Source of the DNA: a virus
Strand: one strand, 5' to 3'
DNA: 36,218 bases
Virus record (IMG/VR): IMGVR_UViG_3300028025_000873
Span: 1-36,218 of that record
Shown here: one piece after another, positions 17,058 to 23,344 of the stretch
How the letters are laid out: each line of letters opens with the position of its first letter
How positions within the stretch are numbered: the stretch's first letter is position 1
Translations under genes and position numbers: made by a program
The notes under the pieces: model-generated
Database searches by the model: none
What the model was told of the DNA's origin: nothing
Seen by the model: only the letters and a program-made list of their open reading frames with translations

Positions 17058-18098
17058 ATGCCAACACCACCCATAGCAGATAAGTTGCTTGTCGAGGCTT
17101 GGAACGCTTTACAAGATTCTCCTAGTAAACAAGCTGCGGCAAATGCTCTAAAGATTCCGGTTACTACTCTCGCATCTAGGATAAACACCTACAAGATGCG
17201 TTTTCCTAATGGCGCTACATCTAAGCCTGAGTTCACGGTATCTAACCTACCGGACGATGACATAGATATAGACGAATTGGTTGAGCACCGGATTAAACAG
17301 TTTGAAAAGAAAAAGCGACATCAAGAGGCTACCAAACTTATTCCGATAAAGGTACACATCCCAGGCGTGATCGGGATTCTCCACTTTGGAGACCCTCATG
17401 TGGACGATGACGGTACAGACCTAGACGCAATACGCCAACACGGTGATCTAACGCACCAAGAGGGCATTTGGGGTGCTAACGTAGGCGATACTACTAATAA
17501 CTGGGTTGGACGCTTAGCGAGGCTCTATGCCCACCAAAGCACCTCCGCAGATCAGGCGTGGAAATTAGCCGAGTGGTTTATTCAGCGCACAAGATGGCTG
17601 TATATGATCGGCGGAAATCACGATGCGTGGTCAGGCTCTAGCGACCCTATTAAGTGGATCAGCAAGCAGTCTAATACCCTGTATCAGTCAAGCGAGTGCC
17701 GTATCGGTCTACGCTTTCCAAACAAGCGGGAAATTATTGTAAATGCTCGGCATGATTTTGCGGGGCACTCACAATGGAATCCTACACACGGGCAGATGAA
17801 AGCAGCGCAGATGGGTATGCGTGACCACATTATGATTAGTGGACACAAACACACCTCCGGTTATGGGTTGATTAAAGACCCGTCCACAGGCAAGGTCTGC
17901 CATGCTATTCAAGTTGCGAGCTACAAGATTTTTGACAGTTACGCAAAAGAGCGTGGGTTTAGAGATCAGTCTCTATCCCCTGCTTGTATGACAGTTATTA
18001 ACCCTGATTTACCTCAAGACCACCCAGACATGGTTAAAGTGTTTTGGGACCCGTTTGAAGGTGCAGACTTTGTTAAATGGAAGCGTAATAAAAAATGA
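17058..18098 (+). CDS. Calcineurin-like metallophosphoesterase with N-terminal helix-turn-helix
   Basis: 346 aa. All five motif blocks of the calcineurin-like family are visible: GDPH (111-114), GDTTNN (143-148, normally GDxxN/D), GGNHDAW (185-191), RHDF (231-234) and GHKH (262-265). Residues ~10-45 look like a helix-turn-helix (KQAAANALKIPVTTLASRI), giving a DNA- or RNA-binding handle to a phosphodiesterase/phosphatase. The next gene overlaps by 4 nt. Possible roles are nucleic-acid end processing or nucleotide turnover. It is odd that it sits among lysis genes rather than replication genes. Confidence 0.9.
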   Translation: MPTPPIADKLLVEAWNALQDSPSKQAAANALKIPVTTLASRINTYKMRFPNGATSKPEFTVSNLPDDDIDIDELVEHRIKQFEKKKRHQEATKLIPIKVHIPGVIGILHFGDPHVDDDGTDLDAIRQHGDLTHQEGIWGANVGDTTNNWVGRLARLYAHQSTSADQAWKLAEWFIQRTRWLYMIGGNHDAWSGSSDPIKWISKQSNTLYQSSECRIGLRFPNKREIIVNARHDFAGHSQWNPTHGQMKAAQMGMRDHIMISGHKHTSGYGLIKDPSTGKVCHAIQVASYKIFDSYAKERGFRDQSLSPACMTVINPDLPQDHPDMVKVFWDPFEGADFVKWKRNKK

Positions 18099-18595
18099 GT
18101 TTTGACATAGCTATCGAGCGAGTCTTGGGGCATGAAGGGGGTTATGCCAATATCAAAGAAGATTTGGGCGGCGAGACCAATTGGGGTGTAACTATCGGCA
18201 CAGCACGAGAGAATGGCTTTCATGGTGACATGAAGACCATGAACCGTAACGAGGCGATAGTTATCTACAAGCGTGCCTTTTGGGATAAAAATAGGTGCGG
18301 CGAGATGCCGTTTCCTATTGCATACCAATTCTTTGATGGCTGTGTGAACCACGGCGCAGGTAATGCCGCTAAATGGCTTCAGAAAGCCGTAGGCGCTGTT
18401 CCTGACGGAAGTGTAGGTAACGAGACCCTTTCTAAAACAAACGCCTCTAATGTCACGAGAACCGTTTTTAAGATGATGGCAGACCGCTTAAACTTTTACA
18501 CGGTAAACAGTACATGGGAGCATTTTGGGCGTGGCTGGATTAACCGGATGGCAGGAAATGCAAGATACGCCTCAATCGACCTTACCGGATACTGA
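18095..18595 (+). CDS. Endolysin, glycoside hydrolase family 108 (N-acetylmuramidase)
   Basis: 166 aa. HEGGY (13-17) carries the catalytic Glu14 of GH108 lysozymes, followed by GGETNWGVT (25-33) and the AYQFFDGCVNHGAGNAAKWL block and C-terminal GRGWINRM. Length is typical for the family. No signal peptide or transmembrane anchor, so it would need a holin to reach peptidoglycan. Coupled to the phosphoesterase by ATGA and to a membrane-protein gene that overlaps its 3' end, forming a lysis cassette. Confidence 0.93.
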   Translation: MSFDIAIERVLGHEGGYANIKEDLGGETNWGVTIGTARENGFHGDMKTMNRNEAIVIYKRAFWDKNRCGEMPFPIAYQFFDGCVNHGAGNAAKWLQKAVGAVPDGSVGNETLSKTNASNVTRTVFKMMADRLNFYTVNSTWEHFGRGWINRMAGNARYASIDLTGY

Positions 18596-18797
18596 CCGCT
18601 GGCGCAATCGGCGCAAGATGGCTTGGCTATCCATGTTGGGCGGGCTATTCTTTCCTTTGCTTATCTTGGCTACAGAATCAGCTACATTGGGGCAAATTGC
18701 CCTACCTTTCTACGGGTTTGTAGGGGCTGTAGTAGCGGCTTATATAGGGTTTGCGACATACGATGACATACATATTAAACCTGCTAACAAACCTTAA
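18525..18797 (+). CDS. Small membrane protein overlapping endolysin, holin candidate 3
   Basis: 90 aa from TTG at 18525 (GGGAG 5-8 nt upstream) or 79 aa from ATG at 18558; the start is uncertain. Two transmembrane helices: MLGGLFFPLLILATESA and LPFYGFVGAVVAAYIGFA, preceded by RWRNRRKMAWL (positive inside). Such two-helix proteins beside an endolysin are typical class II holins. Overlaps the endolysin gene by 71 nt in another frame and the spanin by 35 nt. Confidence 0.75.
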   Translation: MGVAGLTGWQEMQDTPQSTLPDTDRWRNRRKMAWLSMLGGLFFPLLILATESATLGQIALPFYGFVGAVVAAYIGFATYDDIHIKPANKP

Positions 18798-19269
18798 CTC
18801 TACGCTTGTAGCTATTGTCCTAGCATTTGGTCTAGGGTCGGCTTCAGGATGGTATCTAACCGCAGAGTACAAAAACAACAAGCACGAGGCTATGGTAGGC
18901 AAGATGCAAAACGAGGCTAATATTGCATTGCGTCAAGCTGTGGATAAGTTAATTGAAACTGAGCGTAATAACGCCAAGTTAGCAAACGAGATAGAGGTAA
19001 GCCATGTTGAAAACCGCAAAAAGCTCGATGATCTATTTTCTGATAATCTCAGGCTTGCTAGTGAGTATGCAGGGCTGTATGACCGTTACGCCACCAATAG
19101 TTGCTCCGTGTCCGGCAAACCCGATACCTCCGGCAATCCTAACAACGCCACCTCCGGTGCAAGACTTTCAGATCAGGCTGCGGGATTTCTTCTTAACGAG
19201 TCCCGCAGGGCAGATGAAGCAGCCGCCTACGCAGCCGCCTGTTACGAATGGGTCAAGAAACTAAAGTAG
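18763..19269 (+). CDS. Inner-membrane spanin, Rz-like
   Basis: 168 aa from ATG at 18763. An N-terminal transmembrane anchor (TLVAIVLAFGLGSASGWYLT) is followed by a long periplasmic coiled coil (~35-105) rich in charged residues, then a Cys-containing C-terminal part. It follows the endolysin and holds an out-of-frame lipoprotein gene (19004-19264), the classical arrangement of Rz/Rz1 outer-membrane-disrupting spanins. Its 3' end overlaps a convergent minus-strand gene by 17 nt. Confidence 0.85.
   Translation: MTYILNLLTNLNSTLVAIVLAFGLGSASGWYLTAEYKNNKHEAMVGKMQNEANIALRQAVDKLIETERNNAKLANEIEVSHVENRKKLDDLFSDNLRLASEYAGLYDRYATNSCSVSGKPDTSGNPNNATSGARLSDQAAGFLLNESRRADEAAAYAAACYEWVKKLK
19004..19264 (+). 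CDS. Outer-membrane spanin lipoprotein, Rz1-like, nested in Rz
   Basis: 86 aa in the +1 frame of the Rz-like gene. Signal sequence MIYFLIISGLLVSMQGC ends at Cys25, a near-lipobox (Met at -3 is unusual; Leu or Val is preferred). The mature part is Pro-rich (TPPIVAPCPANPIPPAIL), as in Rz1 proteins. AGAGGT about 6 nt before the ATG gives it its own ribosome site. Fully embedded Rz1 inside Rz is known in lambda-like phages. Together they would span the periplasm and fuse the two membranes at lysis. Confidence 0.8.
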   Translation: MLKTAKSSMIYFLIISGLLVSMQGCMTVTPPIVAPCPANPIPPAILTTPPPVQDFQIRLRDFFLTSPAGQMKQPPTQPPVTNGSRN

Positions 19270-19420
19270 TCCTGGCTGATAACGCCTGAATCTTTTGCCA
19301 CTTGGCAATTACCTCTTGATCCTCGCTCGCAGGAATCCATCCTTGCTCACGCCAGCGCTTAGTAATACAAGTGCCGATTGGTGTGTAGACAAATTCAGGG
19401 TTTAGTAGTTGTGCTTGCAT
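19253..19420 (-). CDS. 55-aa protein at the distal end of the early operon
   Basis: Reads MQAQLLNPEFVYTPIGTCIT, then KRWREQGWIPASEDQEV, ending in RTTLVS. CTAGGAGAG about 6 nt before the ATG is a strong ribosome site. Trp-rich helical end (REQGWIPAS, AKWQKIQ). It overlaps the end of the preceding minus-strand gene by 26 nt and the convergent Rz-like gene by 17 nt. Not recognised; possibly a small DNA- or protein-binding factor. Confidence 0.75.
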   Translation of the reverse strand: MQAQLLNPEFVYTPIGTCITKRWREQGWIPASEDQEVIAKWQKIQALSARTTLVS

Positions 19421-19775
19421 CGTGCTCTCCTAGTTTCTTGGATAGTCTGCGGTGTGCTTCTTCCAAGTTGTTTGTAAACTTTTTTGGTGACATTCTTACA
19501 AAGTGCGCCACATGATTTATGTTGTGGTACGGAAAACTAATATAGCGTGCCTTTACAACGGTACGCAAATCGGTACGCAATCCACACACGGCTATCTCTA
19601 CTAAGTTAGCATCGAGCACATCCGGCTCAATCTTATCCTCCGGCTCTTCATCCCAAACCGATCCAGTCTCAGGCGTGTACATACGCTCGGCAGACCTGCA
19701 ATGGTTATCTGGCTGTGGACCAGTAGCACCCTGCATGGCAAACGACCAGTTAACAAGTCTGTCTTTTAAGCTCAT
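19395..19775 (-). CDS. Antiterminator-Q-like / sigma-region-4-like protein
   Basis: 126 aa from the ATG at 19775, which forms an ATGA overlap with the preceding gene and has GGGGAAG upstream; the longer in-frame extension is unlikely. The C-terminal half (LVEIAVCGLRTDLRTVVKARY, HNINHVAHFVRMSPKKFTNN, LEEAHRRL; residues ~70-115) has the helix-turn-helix layout of phage Q antiterminators and sigma region 4. Position at the end of the early operon fits a late-gene activator. No zinc motif is seen. The call is moderate because the family is diverse. Confidence 0.65.
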   Translation of the reverse strand: MSLKDRLVNWSFAMQGATGPQPDNHCRSAERMYTPETGSVWDEEPEDKIEPDVLDANLVEIAVCGLRTDLRTVVKARYISFPYHNINHVAHFVRMSPKKFTNNLEEAHRRLSKKLGEHDASTTTKP

Positions 19776-20065
19776 AGCTTTATCTTCCCCGAGGTAAACA
19801 GCCAAGCAATAGTAGAATTGTGTGCATTTTGCCACATTTGTTTACGTTCGTCTTTGCTCATTGTTTTTCCTTGGTCTAGCGCTGAATGACACCTAAAGCA
19901 CAATGCTGCTATCTTGTAGTCGTGAGCCTTAATCCCCATGCCTTTCCCATCCTCTGCCCAATTACTGTGTGCAGCGCAAACTGTCCCGTCCTCTGCTCCG
20001 CAATGCTGACAGGGTGACTGTCTGACAACCTCAAGCAGTTTCTTGTTTCGATAGTTTCCACGCAC
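19772..20065 (-). CDS. DUF1364 / YbcO-like nuclease
   Basis: 97 aa from a GTG start at 20065 with GGGAG upstream. SPCQHCG (17-23), AAHSNW (31-36), GMGIKAHD and CFRCHSALD (~56-64) reproduce the Cys-x2-Cys...His...Cys-x2-Cys-His zinc arrangement of DUF1364 proteins such as YbcO, HNH-like nucleases of lambdoid nin regions. It overlaps its upstream neighbour by 35 nt. Its partners NinB, ERF and YqaJ nearby support a recombination role. Confidence 0.85.
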   Translation of the reverse strand: MRGNYRNKKLLEVVRQSPCQHCGAEDGTVCAAHSNWAEDGKGMGIKAHDYKIAALCFRCHSALDQGKTMSKDERKQMWQNAHNSTIAWLFTSGKIKL

Positions 20066-20231
20066 GATGCACAGCTCCCTCTAGTATTTCTGCGGCTTGA
20101 TCGCCACGTTTAGTTCTAATCCTGCCCAAATAGGCAGTACGAGACTTTTTGTCCTTTAGACCTAATACATGGCGTGCCTCACACTCTAGCCGCCATTCTT
20201 CCGACCAAGTATCTACAGGTGCGTCATCCAT
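20031..20231 (-). CDS. Small basic phage protein (EEWRLECEAR motif)
   Basis: 66 aa, helical and charged: WSEEWRLECEARHVLGL, then YLGRIRTKRGDQAAEILEGA. Short proteins with this pattern occur beside DUF1364 and winged-helix genes in betaproteobacterial phages; no function is known to me. Overlaps both neighbours (19 and 35 nt) in a compressed operon. Confidence 0.75.
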   Translation of the reverse strand: MDDAPVDTWSEEWRLECEARHVLGLKDKKSRTAYLGRIRTKRGDQAAEILEGAVHRAWKLSKQETA

Positions 20232-20545
20232 ACCGAGGCTACATCCCTGCGTGGTGTAAATGGCTGCTTAGCTGCTAACAGTCTTTCCTTTCTACGCTCC
20301 GTAGCGTACTTAACAGGAGGCTTCTCAGCGTCCATCTCGTCTCCCGCAGCATACCAAGGGCGCAAGCAATTACGCTTGTCAGGACGATACTCCTTTACAT
20401 ATATGAGCCTAGCTTGGTGCAAGTTACGCAAGATTTGCTGTATGTGACCTGGCGCAAGCTCAAAGTTCCTAGCTACGGATTCTGAGTTTATGGGGCTTTG
20501 TTCCGTAACAACCTTAAGCACCATAGAGTAAGTATTGTGTGTCAT
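20213..20545 (-). CDS. Winged-helix DNA-binding protein
   Basis: 110 aa starting at the ATG at 20545, which overlaps the stop of the 48-aa peptide gene as ATGA; this decides the start over longer in-frame options. Residues ~6-55 (YSMVLKVVTEQSPINSESVA, then ELAPGHIQQILRNLHQARLI) form a helix-turn-helix with wing, like short phage regulators. The C-terminal half is basic and probably disordered. It may regulate the operon or act with the recombination proteins. Confidence 0.75.
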   Translation of the reverse strand: MTHNTYSMVLKVVTEQSPINSESVARNFELAPGHIQQILRNLHQARLIYVKEYRPDKRNCLRPWYAAGDEMDAEKPPVKYATERRKERLLAAKQPFTPRRDVASVWMTHL

Positions 20546-20688
20546 AGGCAGCTCGTCATACATCCTGTTGGTGTGCAGCAAGTTGTACACACAGTTACCT
20601 TGTAGCCGTTTACAAAGGTAGACGAGAAGCACCGAGCGTAGACTGTGGTGCTGGATACTATTAGCGCAATGGCTAGTATTGTTTTCAT
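20542..20688 (-). CDS. 48-aa predicted secreted Cys-rich peptide
   Basis: Begins MKTILAIALIVSSTTVYA, a textbook signal peptide (Lys, 10-residue hydrophobic core, AxA-like VYA site), followed by a ~30-residue mature part with six Cys (RC, VC, TTCC, GC, SC). AAGGA lies 6 nt before the ATG, the start is 2 nt after the NinB stop, and its stop overlaps the next start (ATGA). This translational coupling argues strongly for a real gene. The mature peptide would reach the oxidising periplasm and could form three disulfides. Function unknown. Confidence 0.75.
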   Translation of the reverse strand: MKTILAIALIVSSTTVYARCFSSTFVNGYKVTVCTTCCTPTGCMTSCL

Positions 20689-20690
20689 AA

Positions 20691-21047
20691 TCATTCCTTG
20701 TTTGAGTGATAAAACGCCATGACCTGCTCTATAAACTCGCTAAACTGCTCTTTCGTAAGGTCTGCCGTACTAGGCTCGGCTTCCACGATATGACCGTAGG
20801 GTAGCTCTATGATGCGCCCAGGCAGGAATCTTTCTTTGAAGTATTTATGCCAAACGGTAGCCAAATACTGCTTACCGTCTATCTTTACATTCTCCGACAG
20901 GTCATGCAGGGTAGCCCAATACAAGGCGTTTTGATCCTTTGTACGGCTAGGCTCTCGCACCTCTACAACCCACCCATCCGGCGATATGTCTATAATGTGC
21001 TTAACCCTAGACCTGTCTGCGGTAAGGGTAAACTTTACTCTCTCCAT
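20691..21047 (-). CDS. ninB: NinB-like recombination protein
   Basis: 118 aa. EPSRTKDQNALYWATLHDLS (32-51) is the hallmark of NinB (recombination mediator, lambda Orf family), and the C-terminal YGHIVEAEPSTADLTKEQF, SEFIEQVMAF matches its tail. NinB/Orf helps load recombinase on SSB-coated DNA. GGGGAAAG lies upstream. It sits with ERF, exonuclease and SSB-like genes, as expected. Confidence 0.92.
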   Translation of the reverse strand: MERVKFTLTADRSRVKHIIDISPDGWVVEVREPSRTKDQNALYWATLHDLSENVKIDGKQYLATVWHKYFKERFLPGRIIELPYGHIVEAEPSTADLTKEQFSEFIEQVMAFYHSNKE

Positions 21048-21256
21048 TTGGCTTTCCCCACCATCTCACCATCTTCACGGATAAACCTCGCCATAGGTTT
21101 TGCACATCTTTGGTCTTTTATCATCTTTGCTTGATACTCCGGTGTACAGTCAGCGCAGATGTGCGAGCCGCCTGGGTTACTCTGTCTAGCGGCTGCTTTC
21201 CACAGGTTATATTGCGCCAAACTGTCAAAGCACAACGGATGGGTATTCTTAATCAT
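21035..21256 (-). CDS. Small Cys-containing phage protein
   Basis: 73 aa. HICADCTPEYQAKMIKDQRC (32-51) suggests a small zinc-binding site (CADC plus a later Cys and His). Basic, soluble. Overlaps NinB by 13 nt and the preceding gene by 8 nt. Similar one-zinc proteins accompany NinB in some phages, but I cannot name it. Confidence 0.7.
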   Translation of the reverse strand: MIKNTHPLCFDSLAQYNLWKAAARQSNPGGSHICADCTPEYQAKMIKDQRCAKPMARFIREDGEMVGKAKWRE

Positions 21257-21386
21257 TTGTCTCGCCTAACGCTACGGCAATTTCCGCAAACAGTTCTAGT
21301 GGATATTCAAGCTCAAATTCATCACACAGAATCGCAATAAATTCTCTGCATCCTCCTAACAATTCCTGCATCTCAGAGGTTTTCAT
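21249..21386 (-). CDS. 45-aa acidic phage peptide
   Basis: Sequence begins MKTSEMQELLGGCREF and continues IAILCDEFELEYPLELFAEI, ending ALGETND; predicted helical and acidic. The start shares ATGA with the upstream stop and its stop overlaps the next start by 8 nt, so it is part of the coupled operon. Not recognised. Confidence 0.65.
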   Translation of the reverse strand: MKTSEMQELLGGCREFIAILCDEFELEYPLELFAEIAVALGETND

Positions 21387-21568
21387 CTCAACTTATCACC
21401 CTTTTGGCAGCGGTCGTTAAACTCGCACTCCCGAGGGCTGATACAGGACACACACACATCGTCCGAATCACGGATAGACTGCAAAACCGTAATAGCTGAC
21501 TTAATGTCTAGCTTGCTACCCATTTGCAGGAATTCCAAAGCCATCTTTATTTTGTTTGCTTTGTCCAT
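21383..21568 (-). CDS. 61-aa Cys-rich phage protein
   Basis: Helical first half (NKIKMALEFLQMGSKLDIKS) and a C-terminal VCVSCISPRECEFNDRCQKG with four Cys at close spacing, likely a zinc or disulfide knuckle. Overlaps the DUF3310 gene by 22 nt. Not recognised; small zinc proteins are common in such early operons. Confidence 0.7.
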   Translation of the reverse strand: MDKANKIKMALEFLQMGSKLDIKSAITVLQSIRDSDDVCVSCISPRECEFNDRCQKGDKLR

Positions 21569-21777
21569 GATTCATCTTCCGTAAGTGTTTCTATTAACTT
21601 ATCGAGATAATGCCTAGCTTTTTGTAAATCTTCTACCCCGTGTTTACCCTTATATCGTGTTACATATTTGATTATGTTGCCCTCTAGGTATCCTAGATTG
21701 TTTTGGATAATGTAATCCCACGGCTCAATAGTTAGCCTGTAATGCGTACCGCCTATCTGTTTGTCATTGGCGCTCAT
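21547..21777 (-). CDS. DUF3310 family protein
   Basis: 76 aa. GGTHYRLTIEPWDYIIQNNL and GYLEGNIIKYVTRYKGK plus DLQKARHYLDKLIE are the full DUF3310 signature, a small phage family of unknown biochemical role, sometimes fused to nucleotide-metabolism enzymes. Length equals the family core. ATGA-coupled to the upstream gene. Confidence 0.92.
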   Translation of the reverse strand: MSANDKQIGGTHYRLTIEPWDYIIQNNLGYLEGNIIKYVTRYKGKHGVEDLQKARHYLDKLIETLTEDESWTKQTK

Positions 21778-22235
21778 GTGTTGCGCTCCCGTAATTTTTC
21801 TTCTATTTTTTGCGCTACACCACTTCCGCTTAAACGGCTGTTGTAATGTTTGATCTCAAGCTCCGTCAGACCGACCCATTCTTTGCGTGGTGCGAGGTTA
21901 GCCCGACAACAGCCGGAACGGTCACACCCATCTGGACAACCACAGTGCCCCAACACGCAACCGCCATCCCACGTCACAGGCTCTTGCTTCTCTGCTTGTT
22001 GTGGTACGGCATATAGAGGTTTACTCTCACCTTTAATTGCTCCTGCTGGGTTTTCAAAAGCGCACGGATACCAAGAGCCATCAATAGAATCACGAACCAT
22101 CCACGCCACAGGCTCTTGCTTCTCTGCTTGCTCAATGGCTTGACGTAGGGCGGTGATGGCTTTAAATTGTTTCTGTTGTGGATAAATGCATTTTTCCAAC
22201 GCCTCCAACGCTTGCTTCATAACTGTGATACTCAT
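21774..22235 (-). CDS. Phage protein with repeated AEKQEPVxW modules
   Basis: 153 aa. N-terminal MKQALEALEKCIYPQQKQFK, AITALRQAIEQAEKQEPVAW, then PQQAEKQEPVTWDGG, a module that is extremely widespread in phages and often duplicated. A Cys-rich loop follows (GHCGCPDGCDRSGCCRAN, residues ~96-113), then a Glu/Lys-rich end. The duplicated module is also visible as a 24-bp DNA repeat. Function unknown. Overlaps the DUF3310 start by ATGA. Confidence 0.85.
   Translation of the reverse strand: MSITVMKQALEALEKCIYPQQKQFKAITALRQAIEQAEKQEPVAWMVRDSIDGSWYPCAFENPAGAIKGESKPLYAVPQQAEKQEPVTWDGGCVLGHCGCPDGCDRSGCCRANLAPRKEWVGLTELEIKHYNSRLSGSGVAQKIEEKLRERNT
21975..22130. repeat. 24-bp direct repeat within the AEKQEPV gene
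   Basis: CACAGGCTCTTGCTTCTCTGCTTG (given in part: CACAGGCTCTTGCTTC) occurs at 21975-21998 and 22107-22130, identical over 24 bases, 132 bp apart in the same frame. Near-identity at synonymous sites suggests recent duplication or gene conversion of the module. Confidence 0.9.
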
Positions 22236-22432
22236 GTGTTTCCCCTTGCTTTGATATAAATTGGCACATCTATTTGCTTGCTATACTTCAGGGCATTCTC
22301 TTTCGATGTAACCAAAACCTTTTTGCCCATAAATTCAAAGTAATTGCCAACATCAACGTGTTTAAACCCGTCTTTTCTGTTTGCGTCTGGCACAGTAACT
22401 ATGCACATTGCGCCTGTGTTTTTTAAGTTCAT
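22232..22432 (-). CDS. 66-aa phage protein, function unknown
   Basis: Small alpha/beta protein (GAMCIVTVPDANRKDGFKHV, then NYFEFMGKKVLVTSKENALK). No membrane or metal motif. Coupled to neighbours with 4-nt overlaps at both ends. Not recognised. Confidence 0.7.
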   Translation of the reverse strand: MNLKNTGAMCIVTVPDANRKDGFKHVDVGNYFEFMGKKVLVTSKENALKYSKQIDVPIYIKARGNT

Positions 22433-22650
22433 TTCGTCACCTCGTCTAGTGCGTAGAGTAAAGTTTCTTTAGGCAGCACAACATCATCAAACAATGCAGC
22501 ACCATCAATAAGAGTTATCCCAACAAGCTTCAACGCTTTCAGTTCACGGGCAGCGGCGAGTGCTTCGTCAAGCATTTCATCTTGATGCGCCCCTTCTTTT
22601 AGCAGTTTGGCGTATTCGATGTTTTCAATAATTAAATCAATCTTGTTCAC
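22429..22650 (-). CDS. 73-aa phage protein (GTG start), function unknown
   Basis: Helical: IDLIIENIEYAKLLKEGAHQ, DEALAAARELKALKL. The start is GTG at 22650 in a GTGA overlap with the preceding stop. Possibly a small adaptor or regulator; no motif. Not recognised. Confidence 0.7.
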   Translation of the reverse strand: MNKIDLIIENIEYAKLLKEGAHQDEMLDEALAAARELKALKLVGITLIDGAALFDDVVLPKETLLYALDEVTK

Positions 22651-22946
22651 TCTGTTCTCTCTCTGATTGCTTCACACTCCTTGCACAGCCAAGGCATTGA
22701 ACCCATGTCGCTATCGCCACAGCCAACTACCCAGCCGCTGCCAAGGTCTAGTCTTTTGCCGCAACCCTTTGGCATGACATACTTTAGCCGACCTTCTGCT
22801 TTCAATCGTTCACGCTCATCTTGGCGCACTAGCTCGGTAAAGCGTTCAAGGTCTTCCAGATCAAAAACGTAATCTGTTTCTATGCCAGTCATTGTTTCTG
22901 TGTGCATGGCAAATTCTTCAGCAAGCTCTTTGATTCGTTCTTTCAC
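22647..22946 (-). CDS. Phage protein with C-terminal zinc knuckle (GTG start)
   Basis: 99 aa from GTG at 22946, in GTGA overlap with the upstream stop and with GGAGG 8 nt before it. This is far better than the ATG at 22961, which lies inside that ribosome site. N-terminal acidic helices, LVRQDERERLKAEGR, then MPKGCGKRL...VGCGDSD...WLCKECEAIRE, four to five Cys likely binding zinc. Helical segment plus zinc ribbon occurs in several phage families; function unknown. Confidence 0.75.
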   Translation of the reverse strand: MKERIKELAEEFAMHTETMTGIETDYVFDLEDLERFTELVRQDERERLKAEGRLKYVMPKGCGKRLDLGSGWVVGCGDSDMGSMPWLCKECEAIRERTE

Positions 22947-23086
22947 GATGCAAGCCTCCATAAGCCGATTTGACTAAACGCATAACCTGCCCAAACCATT
23001 CCGGTGCTCATATTGCCTTTGTGGAATTGCTCAATACTTACCCATAGGTAGGCAACTCCGGTCGCTGCGATTAGCCAATGGCTCAT
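22943..23086 (-). CDS. 47-aa two-helix membrane protein
   Basis: Begins MSHWLIAATGVAYLWVSIEQ, then HKGNMSTGMVWAGYAFSQIG and LWRLAS. Two hydrophobic helices with a short charged loop. AGGGGAT lies 6-7 nt before the ATG and its stop overlaps the next GTG start. Similar tiny two-helix proteins are found in early regions of other phages, sometimes as superinfection-exclusion candidates; the role here is unknown. Confidence 0.75.
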   Translation of the reverse strand: MSHWLIAATGVAYLWVSIEQFHKGNMSTGMVWAGYAFSQIGLWRLAS

Positions 23087-23095
23087 GTTTATCCC

Positions 23096-23344
23096 CTAAA
23101 AAGGCGTATCGTCTGGTTCGTCTGCAATGCTTGCTTGGCGCTGTCGTGGCTGCTCGTCCTTAGCTTTAGGCTCAAACAAGCTAAACCAACCGTCTGACCC
23201 TACAGGGATAGCCTCTAGCTTGAGTGCTAGACCGCCTGTCTTAGTGTTCATAACAATCCCACACTTTAGCCAACGGCGCTTCTCAGTGCCATTCTTGTCT
23301 GTGTACGATCCGGTACTAGCCATTACTTCGTAAACGATACTCAT
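23096..23344 (-). CDS. Single-stranded-DNA-binding-like protein
   Basis: 82 aa. Beta-strand core (YEVMASTGSYTDKNGTEKRR, WLKCGIVMNTKTGGLALKLE, AIPVG...GWFSLFEP) typical of a small OB-like phage protein, then a linker rich in Gln/Arg and the acidic tip PDDTPF. That tip is the DDxPF-type tail bacterial SSBs use to recruit partners. It directly follows the exonuclease (ATGA), completing an ERF-exonuclease-SSB recombination set. Short compared with host SSB (~170). Confidence 0.8.
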   Translation of the reverse strand: MSIVYEVMASTGSYTDKNGTEKRRWLKCGIVMNTKTGGLALKLEAIPVGSDGWFSLFEPKAKDEQPRQRQASIADEPDDTPF

